57,049 nt of DNA from a virus, in the IMG/VR virus record IMGVR_UViG_3300034120_001490, positions 1 to 57,049 of that record. One strand, 5' to 3'. The notes beneath the pieces were generated by a model. The model searched no databases. It was not told where the DNA came from and was given only the letters and a program-made list of their open reading frames with translations. The first letter of the stretch is position 1, and the number at the start of each line of letters is the position of its first letter. Shown here one piece after another: positions 32,003-38,610 of the stretch. Made by a program: the position numbers and the translations under genes.

Positions 32003-33019
32003 ATGGCCGCGCGCAAAGACACGATCCCCGACGAAGTTTTGATAGACGCGTGGGAGCGATGTAACTTCTCCCCGGCCGCCGTCGCTCGAGAGCTCGGCAC
32101 CTCCGAGCGCAACATCTACGCCCGGCGCAACGCCCTGACCGCCAAGGGCATCGATCTGCCCACCGTCAAGGCGTCCACGTCCCCTATAACCCGTTCAACG
32201 TACAAAAAGGTGATCAACTGCGAGATGCGCGACGGCGTCGTCGTGGTCGGATCCGACGCGCATATCTGGCCCGGCCCCGACACCACCGCCATGAAGGCCC
32301 TGCTGTTGGTGACCGCCGACCTCGGCAAGGCCGTGCGTATGCTGATCGCCAACGGCGACTGGCTGGACGGCGCGAGCACCAACCGGCACGACCCGTTCGG
32401 CTGGCAGCACCGGCCGACAGTCAAGGAGGAGCTGGACTGCGTCACTGACGCACTGCACCGCTGGCGCATGGCGGCCAAGCCGGCGCGCACGGGCGTGCGG
32501 TCGATATACACGGTCGGCAACCACGAGATGAACTTCGAGCGCCGCCTCGCGACGCAGGTGCCGATGTTCGAGGGGGTGCCGGGAATGCGCCTCGCCGAGC
32601 ACTTCCCAGAATGGGACTTGACGTGGTCGTGCTGGCTCAATCGCGCCAGCAGCCACCCGGTCATGGTCAAGCACCGGCAGGCGAACGGCGTGCATAGCGC
32701 CTACAACAACACGCTGAAGAGCGGCGTCAGCATGCTGACCGGCCACACGCACATCCTTGAGGTCAAGCCTTGGGGCGACTATCGCGGCCGCCGGTGGGGC
32801 GTGCAGACCGGCTGTCTGGCCGAGCCCACCGGGCCCCAGTTCGAGTACGCCGAGAACGGCTACAGCCCGGCCTGCGCCGGCTTCGCCGTGCTCACCTTCA
32901 AGGACGGGCGGCTGCTGCCGCCAGAGATCTGCGAGGTGATCGAGGGTCGCGCGATGTGGCGCGGGCAGGTGGTCGTGGACGACCACGCAGACTATCTGGC
33001 TGAGCAGGAGGTGTCATGA
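32003..33019 (+). CDS. Calcineurin-type phosphoesterase with N-terminal HTH
   Basis: The gene encodes 338 residues. Residues ~8-45 (CNFSPAAVARELGTSERNIY) form a helix-turn-helix. The catalytic domain carries the full metal set: DAH (85-87), NGDWLDG (117-123), GNHE (162-165), KH (His214) and GHTH (237-240). It should hydrolyse phosphodiesters, perhaps DNA ends or cyclic nucleotides, but the substrate is not visible. ATG 32003 is preferred over ATG 31997 for better spacing to AAAGGG. It runs opposite to the surrounding early genes and shares a divergent control region with operator E. Confidence 0.85.
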   Translation: MAARKDTIPDEVLIDAWERCNFSPAAVARELGTSERNIYARRNALTAKGIDLPTVKASTSPITRSTYKKVINCEMRDGVVVVGSDAHIWPGPDTTAMKALLLVTADLGKAVRMLIANGDWLDGASTNRHDPFGWQHRPTVKEELDCVTDALHRWRMAAKPARTGVRSIYTVGNHEMNFERRLATQVPMFEGVPGMRLAEHFPEWDLTWSCWLNRASSHPVMVKHRQANGVHSAYNNTLKSGVSMLTGHTHILEVKPWGDYRGRRWGVQTGCLAEPTGPQFEYAENGYSPACAGFAVLTFKDGRLLPPEICEVIEGRAMWRGQVVVDDHADYLAEQEVS

Positions 33020-33183
33020 AGAAGGCGCAAGAGGCGTTGGAGAAGCTGCACGTCGCGCTGGAGGCGCGGGACGTGGCCGTGGGCCGGGCCGTCGAGGCCG
33101 TCTACGCCCAGTTCGCGTCGATCATCGCCCGGCGCGAGCGGGAGTATGATGACGCCCTGCGCGCCGCTAAGGCACCGGAATAA
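33016..33183 (+). CDS. Small helical protein coupled to the phosphoesterase gene
   Basis: The gene encodes 55 residues, almost all charged helix (KKAQEALEKLHVALEARD, then REREYDDALRAAKAPE). ATG 33016 overlaps the upstream stop, with GGAGGTGTC immediately before it. The 3' end overlaps the convergent gene at 33167 by 17 bp. It could be a partner of the phosphoesterase. No family recognised. Confidence 0.65.
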   Translation: MKKAQEALEKLHVALEARDVAVGRAVEAVYAQFASIIARREREYDDALRAAKAPE

Positions 33184-33574
33184 ACGCCTCGATCGGGATC
33201 AGCACCACGCGCTCGATGTCGCGGCTGTCGCCCCGGTCTGAGCGGCCGCCGGTGGTGACGGTGTGCTCGACGGGGAGCTGCACGACGCCCAGTTGATCCG
33301 TCCACTGCACCGCCAGTAGGGCGTTGGCGTCCACCTCGCAGAGCGCGTTGTACTTGCCCGCGCTCAGCATGTACGTGTCGTACTTGGCACGCGCGTTGCG
33401 GCGCACCTTGATCTCCACGACGCAGGGCCGGTGCGTGAAGCGGAAGACGGCGTCGTACGGCGCGAAGCGGTCTTGGGGCGCAGTGGCCGTCAGACCGAAG
33501 GCGCGCTCCAGCTTGGCCACGACGCTGGCCTGATTGCTGCGATCGGCGTCGCTCTCGTAGATGGGTCTAGTCAC
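33167..33574 (-). CDS. Putative PD-(D/E)XK nuclease
   Basis: The gene encodes 135 residues from GTG 33574, overlapping the upstream stop. YDAVFRF (Asp41) followed by CVVEIKVRRN (Glu54, Lys56) gives the D...ExK set of restriction-endonuclease-like folds. QASVVAKLERAFGL at 15-28 provides the usual preceding helix. This plan is like small phage resolvase or end-processing nucleases. The C-terminal half (GVVQLPVEHTVTTGGRSD) is less typical. It is the last gene of the operator-B operon. Activity is inferred. Confidence 0.68.
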   Translation of the reverse strand: MTRPIYESDADRSNQASVVAKLERAFGLTATAPQDRFAPYDAVFRFTHRPCVVEIKVRRNARAKYDTYMLSAGKYNALCEVDANALLAVQWTDQLGVVQLPVEHTVTTGGRSDRGDSRDIERVVLIPIEAFIPVP

Positions 33575-33801
33575 GGCTGCACCCTCCCGGCGGTGGCCAT
33601 CAGGTGCAAGATCCTATTGCCGCCGCCCCTGTCCTCGTACACCTCGACGCGCGCCTTGCCGTCTTGAGCATAGATGCGGTGGTAGTGGCCAGCCTCGCGC
33701 ATGGCGTCGTCGAAGTTGACGCATTGGCCGCCCGCGACCGGCGGCTGCTGGCCCGGTGGCTGCGTCACCTCAAAGGTGTAGCGTCCTGCGACTGTGGTCA
33801 T
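33571..33801 (-). CDS. Small early protein
   Basis: The gene encodes 76 residues: a beta phrase (AGRYTFEVTQPPGQQP), then CVNFDDAMREAGHYHRIYAQ and KARVEVYEDRGGG. ATGA and GTGA overlaps on both sides place it firmly in the operator-B operon. It looks like a compact alpha/beta domain. No family recognised and no catalytic motif seen. Confidence 0.62.
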   Translation of the reverse strand: MTTVAGRYTFEVTQPPGQQPPVAGGQCVNFDDAMREAGHYHRIYAQDGKARVEVYEDRGGGNRILHLMATAGRVQP

Positions 33802-34196
33802 GCCGGTTGCCCTTGTCTCAGGTTGGCGTAGGCCCGCGCCTTGCCGTTGGCGCGGGCAGCCTCGTAGACGGTCGGCCGGTGCGCCTTGAGCGCCGCCGTG
33901 CAGCGCGCCACTGAGCCCCAGCCGAGGTCGTGGGCCAACTCGCTGATCGTCCGGTTGCCGATGTCGTAACCGTTCTGCGGCAGCGTCGGCATGGTGCCGG
34001 GTGGCCGGGGCGGGTTGGTGCTGCGGGGTGGCGCTTCAGCCTCCTGCGCGGCGCGCTGGGCGGCTTGCACCTGCGTCTGGTAGGACGCCTGCCGCACCTG
34101 CGCCAGCAGCCGCTCAGTGACCTGCACAGGCTCGCGTCGGCCGTCGGCAAAGAGCCAGTAGAAGCGACGATTGTGGATGATGGGTCTGCGTGTCAT
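33798..34196 (-). CDS. Basic early protein, possible DNA-binding
   Basis: The gene encodes 132 residues. The N-terminal part (RRPIIHNRRFYWLFADGRRE) is basic and aromatic. A Gln/Ala helix and Pro-rich linker follow. The C-terminal ~55 (GNRTISELAHDLGWGSVARC) look like a helix-turn-helix of the replication-initiator or resolvase type, with a basic tail. It overlaps both neighbours. A DNA-binding early regulator is possible; confidence is low because the HTH is judged by eye. Confidence 0.6.
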   Translation of the reverse strand: MTRRPIIHNRRFYWLFADGRREPVQVTERLLAQVRQASYQTQVQAAQRAAQEAEAPPRSTNPPRPPGTMPTLPQNGYDIGNRTISELAHDLGWGSVARCTAALKAHRPTVYEAARANGKARAYANLRQGQPA

Positions 34197-34522
34197 GCGT
34201 CATCCTCTTCGGGATCGTGGCCGTACCGCTCGCGATAGACCTTCAGACCGAACAGCAGAAACTGCGTGAGGTCGGGCGGCTCTTCATTGCGCTCATCAAA
34301 GAACTCGGCGTAGGGAATGCGATAGGTGTAATGTTCGCCGTCTTCGGCGAAGGCGTCCTCAAGGAAGACGACGATGTGGCCGTCCATGAGATAGATTTCG
34401 AGGCGCTGCTTACGCAGCCACCGCGAGACGGCTTTGTTGATGAGCGTCTCAACACTATCGAGATCAAAGTGGAAATCGATGTCGCCCTTAGTCGTCTTGG
34501 GATCGGGATTAACGTATGTCAT
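34193..34522 (-). CDS. Acidic hypothetical early protein
   Basis: The gene encodes 109 residues, acidic. It contains DIDFHFDLDSVETLINKAVS, LEIYLMDGHIVVFLEDAF and an acidic C-terminus (YGHDPEEDDA). A good AAGGAGCACTGAG site precedes ATG 34522, and the stop overlaps the next gene. It is a compact alpha/beta protein of unknown role. Acidic early proteins can mimic DNA, but nothing specific supports that here. Confidence 0.62.
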   Translation of the reverse strand: MTYVNPDPKTTKGDIDFHFDLDSVETLINKAVSRWLRKQRLEIYLMDGHIVVFLEDAFAEDGEHYTYRIPYAEFFDERNEEPPDLTQFLLFGLKVYRERYGHDPEEDDA

Positions 34523-34536
34523 AGCTCAGTGCTCCT

Positions 34537-34653
34537 TTACCAGTCGATGTCCTCGAGATCTTGCGGGGTGGTGGGCGGCCGCCGGACGATGATCCAGACG
34601 GCCGTGGCCATGAGGGCGAGGATGGCTATAGCCAACCAGTTGTCGCCCGTCAC
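34537..34653 (-). CDS. Very small single-pass membrane protein
   Basis: The gene encodes 38 residues from GTG 34653, which overlaps the upstream stop (GTGA). One hydrophobic segment (WLAIAILALMATAVWIIV) is followed by RRPPTTPQDLEDIDW, so the positive-inside rule predicts a cytoplasmic tail. It follows another small membrane protein and may act with it at the host inner membrane early in infection. The call rests on the coupled start and clean topology. Confidence 0.55.
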   Translation of the reverse strand: MTGDNWLAIAILALMATAVWIIVRRPPTTPQDLEDIDW

Positions 34654-34847
34654 CGGCTTGCTGGCTCCAGTGCCCAGACGTGCGCGCAGCGCTCGCCTGC
34701 GGGCGTGTCCACCAGCAGCATCTGGCGCTCCTGACAGTATGCCTCGGCGCGCTGGTGGGCCTTCTCCTCCCATGCGGATGCCCACAGCAGCAGGCCGACG
34801 CAGGTGAGGAGGAGGCAGGTTAAGCCGATCAGTGTGCGGTCAGTCAT
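34650..34847 (-). CDS. Small membrane protein
   Basis: The gene encodes 65 residues. An N-terminal hydrophobic segment (~6-24; IGLTCLLLTCVGLLLWASAW) is followed by a charged domain with two Cys (Cys38, Cys53) that could form a disulphide if periplasmic. ATG 34847 has CAGGAGAACACC and overlaps the upstream stop. It resembles early phage envelope proteins linked to superinfection exclusion, but no family match is claimed. Confidence 0.62.
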   Translation of the reverse strand: MTDRTLIGLTCLLLTCVGLLLWASAWEEKAHQRAEAYCQERQMLLVDTPAGERCAHVWALEPASR

Positions 34848-35167
34848 TGGTGTTCTCCTGTTGCAGAGGCGATGAGATCGGTCACGGCCGTCAGCAGCCA
34901 CATGGCCTCGTTCGCCTCGGGCTGGCCGTCGTCGCCGTCGATCACGTCGGCGTAGCAGTCGAGGTAGTCGGCGACCTCCTGCAGCATGGCGAGCATGTCG
35001 GGGGCGGCGGCGATCAGGCGGGCGTTGGCCTGCTGCTCCTCGATCGGGGGCGCACGGTGCCCCTGCTCGAACAGGTCAGGGTTGGTGCTGCAGATGTCAG
35101 CGTGGTCGTCGTCGTCCACCTCTACCATGCGGCAGACGGCGAACCATGGGCCGGGTGTGTGCTTCAT
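34844..35167 (-). CDS. Hypothetical early phage protein (KHTPGPW type)
   Basis: The gene encodes 107 residues. It begins MKHTPGPWFAVCRMVEVDDD and contains ANARLIAAAPDMLAMLQEVA, the two hallmark phrases of a very common phage protein group of unknown function. The middle is acidic. ATG 35167 overlaps the upstream stop. Many phages carry one such protein in their early operons, as here. Confidence 0.75.
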   Translation of the reverse strand: MKHTPGPWFAVCRMVEVDDDDHADICSTNPDLFEQGHRAPPIEEQQANARLIAAAPDMLAMLQEVADYLDCYADVIDGDDGQPEANEAMWLLTAVTDLIASATGEHQ

Positions 35168-35418
35168 TTGATCTGCTCCTTGATGTTGACGGCCTCGGCG
35201 ACAAGCTCGGCCGCGATGGTGTGGATCGCCTTGAGGCGGGTGTAGTGCGCGTCCCGATCGGCCACGCACTGGTCGTTGTCGCCGGGGTAGTCCCGGCCGT
35301 TGGGCGTCACCTGCTGCAGCGCCTTGATGGCGGCCTGCAGGGCGTCGTAGGCGGCGATGCGCGGGTGGGTGAGGTCGGTCAGGCTGCTGCCGTTGATGTT
35401 GAGCGTGGGGCGGATCAT
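35164..35418 (-). CDS. Hypothetical early protein
   Basis: The gene encodes 84 residues (IRPTLNINGSSLTDLTHP, AAYDALQAAIKALQQVTP, ending LKAIHTIAAELVAEAVNIKE). The C-terminal half is helical. ATG 35418 abuts the end of the upstream gene, with the upstream coding sequence supplying the ribosome-binding region. No recognised family. It is probably a small helical accessory protein. Confidence 0.62.
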   Translation of the reverse strand: MIRPTLNINGSSLTDLTHPRIAAYDALQAAIKALQQVTPNGRDYPGDNDQCVADRDAHYTRLKAIHTIAAELVAEAVNIKEQIK

Positions 35419-35419
35419 G

Positions 35420-35650
35420 TCAGTAGCCCTCCGCCTGCAGCTCACGCTTCACAGCGTTGAGGGCGTAGACCTCGGACAGGCTGCGGAGCAGCAGGGTCTT
35501 GTCGCCGGAGTGATCGAAGAAGGCGCGGGCGGTCATGACGCGGTCAACGGCCGCGAGCAGGTGGCGCTGCAGGATACGCACCTGCCGGCCCTTGAGGCGC
35601 TTGAAGCTGCGGTGGGCCTTGTCGGCGTCGATGTTGCGGTAGGCGGTCAC
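35420..35650 (-). CDS. Basic helical early protein
   Basis: The gene encodes 76 residues with a very basic N-terminal half (DADKAHRSFKRLKGRQVRIL) and a helical C-terminal half. GTG 35650 is chosen because AAGGAGACACCCA and the ATCAGCAACC leader phrase precede it. The frame continues upstream only into the leader. It could bind nucleic acid. The leader phrase occurs here without the palindrome, which belongs to the gene upstream. Confidence 0.65.
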   Translation of the reverse strand: MTAYRNIDADKAHRSFKRLKGRQVRILQRHLLAAVDRVMTARAFFDHSGDKTLLLRSLSEVYALNAVKRELQAEGY

Positions 35651-35672
35651 TGGGTGTCTCCTTGGTTGCTGA

Positions 35673-35900
35673 TTAGGCTTCGATGTGGTTGCCGTTGATG
35701 TAAGCACCGTCGGTGTAGATGGCGGCGACGGGCGTGCCGTTACGCGAGCGCAGCAGCCACGCGCTCTCGTCTTCGTCCCAGTGCACGTCGACCGCGCCAG
35801 CGGCGACAGCCACCGCGACGAAGTCCGCGTCGAAGATGCACTCGCGGCCGCAGGTGACTTCGGCGATGTGGCTTTCGATGTCGGCGATCAGTTTGGTCAT
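35673..35900 (-). CDS. First gene of the operator-B operon; small acidic protein
   Basis: The gene encodes 75 residues, acidic (TKLIADIESHIAEVTCGREC, DVHWDEDESAWLLRSRNG, TDGAYINGNHIEA). CGGAGACACCCA precedes ATG 35900, matching the leader of the divergent gene at 36304 almost base for base. As first gene after the operator it should be expressed very early. No known family. Confidence 0.68.
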   Translation of the reverse strand: MTKLIADIESHIAEVTCGRECIFDADFVAVAVAAGAVDVHWDEDESAWLLRSRNGTPVAAIYTDGAYINGNHIEA

Positions 35901-35944
35901 TGGGTGTCTCCGGTTGGTCGTTGCTGATGACCTCTTCTCTCATA

Positions 35945-35961
35945 ACCAACGTGAGGTTGCA
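35945..35961 (-). promoter_or_regulatory. Operator/leader element B
   Basis: TGCAAC-N5-GTTGGT on the minus strand is followed by TATGAGAGAAG, ATCAGCAAC and CGGAGACACCC before ATG 35900. Element A, on the opposite strand 300 bp away, shares TGAGAGAAG, the ATCAGCAA leader and the ribosome-binding site, so A and B form an inverted pair around the presumed origin. Confidence 0.7.
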
Positions 35962-35973
35962 ATAGCCTAATTT

Positions 35974-36231
35974 GCAGCATTTGCACTTTTTTACATCCCT
36001 CTGCAGCATGCAGCATTAGCAGCATGCTGCGTCGTGCTGCAAATGGTGCAGGTCGGGTAATGCAGCATTTATGCAGCAGCAAGGGGAGACACCCCCTTAG
36101 GGGTGGCCCCCACTGCTGCAAATGCTGCACCGAGCAGATGCTGTGCTGCGCTGCAGATTTCCATGCTGTGCCGGAAGCTGAAGATGCAGCATGATGCGTC
36201 GTGCTGCAGATGCTGCAGCGCCTCGTGCTGC
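35974..36231. repeat. TGCTGC/GCAGCA iteron field, candidate replication origin
   Basis: Eight GCAGCA hexamers (35974, 36003, 36010, 36019, 36062, 36073, 36076, 36186) and eight TGCTGC hexamers (36025, 36035, 36114, 36123, 36144, 36202, 36211, 36226) lie in 258 bp. Many extend to TGCTGCA or ATGCAGCAT, and several CTGCAG palindromes occur. A short T-rich stretch (35987-35993) and a CCCCCTTAGGGG hairpin (36092-36103) lie inside. No supported gene is present. Position between divergent early units and iteron-like structure suggest an origin or a regulator-binding array. Confidence 0.7.
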
Positions 36232-36249
36232 ACCTCGTAAAATATCGCT

Positions 36250-36266
36250 TGCAACGGTGCGTTGCA
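36250..36266 (+). promoter_or_regulatory. Operator/leader element A (perfect 7-bp arms)
   Basis: TGCAACG-GTG-CGTTGCA is a perfect palindrome on the plus strand, followed by TGAGAGAAG, ATCAGCAA and CGGAGACACCCA, then ATG 36304. It is the only rightward member of the set and controls a short unit ended by the terminator at 36608. Confidence 0.72.
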
Positions 36267-36303
36267 TGTGAGAGAAGCAATTATCAGCAAACGGAGACAC
36301 CCA

Positions 36304-36600
36304 ATGACCGACCTCGACGCCCTCCTCGCCGAATTCGCCGCCGCCACCAAGATCGTGACGCTCGCGGATCTCACTCCTGCTCAACGCGAAGCTGCCGAGC
36401 GCATCATCGCCAAGACCGCCGGCAATCGCAAAGAGATCAAGACGCTCAAGATCAGCCGCTACAACGGCAACAGCTATGTCACGCTGTACGTCGAAGCTGG
36501 CCTGCCAAACGACGAAAAAACGCTGGCGTCCATCTTCTGCCGCGACACCGCCCACGTTCAGGTCGGCCCTCGCGGCGGCATCACCAACATCGGCCGCTGA
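36304..36600 (+). CDS. Rightward early protein next to the putative origin
   Basis: The gene encodes 98 residues. The N-terminal half is helical (LDALLAEFAAATKIVTLADL, REAAERIIAKTAG). The C-terminal half is beta-rich and basic (IKTLKISRYNGNSYVTLYVE, VQVGPRGGITNIG). The GGAGACACCCA site fixes ATG 36304. A longer frame would include the operator. It has its own operator and terminator, so it is a single-gene unit. Its place beside the iterons makes an origin-binding or regulatory role possible, but no family was recognised. Confidence 0.7.
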   Translation: MTDLDALLAEFAAATKIVTLADLTPAQREAAERIIAKTAGNRKEIKTLKISRYNGNSYVTLYVEAGLPNDEKTLASIFCRDTAHVQVGPRGGITNIGR

Positions 36601-36607
36601 GCCGATC

Positions 36608-36637
36608 GGGGCGGCCACAGTGCCGCCCCTTGTCGTT
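36608..36637 (+). terminator. Rho-independent terminator
   Basis: An 8-bp perfect stem (GGGGCGGC 36608-36615 with GCCGCCCC 36622-36629) and a 6-nt loop are followed by TTGTCGTT, a short imperfect T tract. It separates the rightward early gene from the terminase operon. Confidence 0.65.
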
Positions 36638-36658
36638 CGGCCGGCTGGGTGTTATCTG
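36630..36658 (+). promoter_or_regulatory. Possible late promoter before the terminase genes
   Basis: TTGTCG (36630-36635) and TATCTG (36653-36658) are spaced by 17 bp, a fair sigma70-type arrangement, 40 bases before the terminase small-subunit start. It overlaps the tail of the terminator. Only the hexamer match and position support it. Confidence 0.4.
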
Positions 36659-36697
36659 TGGGTGGCTGGTAGTCCTGCCACGAAGCGGAGCATGCAG

Positions 36698-37111
36698 ATG
36701 GCCAATGACATTGTCGGTAGTAAAAAAATGGGTCGGCCGCCATACGAGGCGACGGACGAGCTTCGCGCCAAGGTGCGGACGTGGGCCGCTGTCGGCACGA
36801 CACAGGAAGTGATCGCCGCAGAGCTTGGCATCTGCATCGACACCCTCGCCAAATACTATCGGGACGAACTCGACGAGGCGTCCGCTCGCGGCGTGGCGAA
36901 CATCGCCAGCAACCTGTACGCGAAGGCCATGTCGGGCGATGTGACATCCATGATCTTCTACCTGAAGACGCGCGGACGCTGGCGCGAGAAGGCGTCGGCG
37001 GGCGATGACGAGAACCCGTTGGTCATGCGGATCGAGGGCAGCCTTGACCCCCTCGATCAGGCGATGGAGATCGCGAAGCGGGCAGCACGAGCAAAACAGC
37101 CCGATGAGTGA
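36698..37111 (+). CDS. terS: Terminase small subunit
   Basis: The gene encodes 137 residues. GRPPYEATDELRAKVRTWAA followed by GTTQEVIAAELGICIDTLAK forms an N-terminal helix-turn-helix for packaging-site recognition. A helical oligomerisation part (ASARGVANIASNLYAKAMSG) follows, with a basic C-terminus that may contact the large subunit. ATG 36698 has GCGGAG at good spacing. ATG 36692 is too close to it. It is directly followed by the large subunit, sharing the TGATG junction. Confidence 0.85.
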   Translation: MANDIVGSKKMGRPPYEATDELRAKVRTWAAVGTTQEVIAAELGICIDTLAKYYRDELDEASARGVANIASNLYAKAMSGDVTSMIFYLKTRGRWREKASAGDDENPLVMRIEGSLDPLDQAMEIAKRAARAKQPDE

Positions 37112-38601
37112 TGGGGCCTGCCTTGCTGGCTGAGAGCCACGAGATCGAAGCGACGTTCGCCGCTGCCCGCCAGCGCCGGGCGCAGTTGCCCGCCGTCGAA
37201 CGATTGGCCTACGACAAACATATGGCGTGGCTGGCGCAGGCGCACGCGCACCAGATCGAGCCGGAGGGGAACTGGCGCACGTGGCTGCTGCTTGCCGGCC
37301 GTGGCGCTGGCAAGACCAAATGCGCGGCGGAGTGGGCTTGGTGGGAAGGCTGGCGCGATCCGGGGTCGCGAACGCTGGTCACGGCCCCGACGCTGGGCGA
37401 CATCCGCGACACCTGCTTCGAGGGCGAGAGCGGCTTGCTGAACTGCATACCGCACCAGTTGATCAAGGATCACAACCGCTCGCTGTCCGAGATTGTGCTG
37501 GTCAACGGTTCGCTGATCAAGGGCATTCCCGCGTCAGAGCCTGAGCGCTTTCGCGGCGGCCAGTGGCACCGCGTGTGGGCCGACGAGCTGGCGGCGTGGA
37601 CGTATGACGAGGACGCTTGGCAGATGATCATGTTCGCCCTGCGCCTCGGCAAGAACCCGCGCATAGTCGCGACCACAACGCCTAAGCCCAAGCAATTGAT
37701 CCGGCAGTTGGTCGCCAGAGACGGCAAGGATGTGACTGTCACCCGCGCCACCAGTATGGCGAACATGGCCAACCTCGCGCCAACCTTCCGTGACCAGATC
37801 ATGGCGATGGAAGGCACAGTCATCTATCGTCAAGAGGCGTTGGGAGAATTGGTGGATCCTGAGGAGGCCGGAATTGTTAAGCGATCGCAGTTCCGCCTGT
37901 GGCCGCACGACAAGCCGCTGCCCCGCTTCGACCTCGTCGTCATGTCGCTCGACACGGCCTTCACCGAGAAGACCATGGACAAACGGAGCGGCGACCCAGA
38001 CCCGACGGCGTGCAGCGTCTGGGGCGTGTTCTTCCACGAGAAGCGCAACAACGTGATGTTGTTGGACTGCTGGGAGGAGCACTTGGGGCTCCCGGATCTT
38101 ATCCGCAAGGTTCGTCGGGAGCTGAACGTTTCATACGGGGACGATGACGACACGGCGCTGATCAAGCCGCTGTTCGGCAGCGGAAAGCCCACCACGTCCG
38201 GCCGCAAGCCGGACATCTTGCTGATCGAAGACAAGGGCTCAGGCATCAGCCTGCGCCAGATGCTGGAGCGTGAGGGCATCGAGGCCTACGCCTACAACCC
38301 CGGCCGCGCCGACAAGCTCACCCGCCTGCACATCGTCTCGCCGATCTTCGCACGCAAGATGGTCTGGCTGCCCGAGAGCAGCAAACACCCCGGCCGGCCG
38401 CGCAACTGGGTCGATCCGCTGCTGCACCAACTGTGCTCGTACACCGGGCCGGGCAGCATCAAGCACGACGACTACGTGGACAGTACTTCGCAGGCGCTCA
38501 GGCTGATGATGGACAAACGCCTACTGGATGCTGTACAAGCCAAAAAAGATGAACCTGTTGGGCCTCCGCCCAAGCCGGTTAGCAATCCGTACGCTGTCTA
38601 A
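37111..38601 (+). CDS. terL: Terminase large subunit
   Basis: The gene encodes 496 residues. Walker A LAGRGAGKT (61-69), Walker B RVWADEL (154-160) with catalytic Glu159, and ATTTPKP (187-193) in motif III make the packaging ATPase. The C-terminal RNase H-like nuclease has VVMSLDTAF (Asp281) and LLIEDKGSG further on. It cuts concatemers and pumps DNA into the prohead through the portal. ATG 37111 and GTG 37108 are both possible. Type of DNA end (headful or cohesive) is not evident from sequence. Confidence 0.95.
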   Translation: MGPALLAESHEIEATFAAARQRRAQLPAVERLAYDKHMAWLAQAHAHQIEPEGNWRTWLLLAGRGAGKTKCAAEWAWWEGWRDPGSRTLVTAPTLGDIRDTCFEGESGLLNCIPHQLIKDHNRSLSEIVLVNGSLIKGIPASEPERFRGGQWHRVWADELAAWTYDEDAWQMIMFALRLGKNPRIVATTTPKPKQLIRQLVARDGKDVTVTRATSMANMANLAPTFRDQIMAMEGTVIYRQEALGELVDPEEAGIVKRSQFRLWPHDKPLPRFDLVVMSLDTAFTEKTMDKRSGDPDPTACSVWGVFFHEKRNNVMLLDCWEEHLGLPDLIRKVRRELNVSYGDDDDTALIKPLFGSGKPTTSGRKPDILLIEDKGSGISLRQMLEREGIEAYAYNPGRADKLTRLHIVSPIFARKMVWLPESSKHPGRPRNWVDPLLHQLCSYTGPGSIKHDDYVDSTSQALRLMMDKRLLDAVQAKKDEPVGPPPKPVSNPYAV

Positions 38602-38610
38602 GGAGCGGGC

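Noticed and set aside
35974-36231. CRISPR array
   Set aside because: The repeated hexamers are short, in both orientations and irregularly spaced, with no repeat-spacer pattern and no Cas genes.
36097-36618. Minus-strand open frame across the iteron field
   Set aside because: It crosses the operator and the gene at 36304, lacks a ribosome-binding site and is rich in His/Cys from the GCA repeats.
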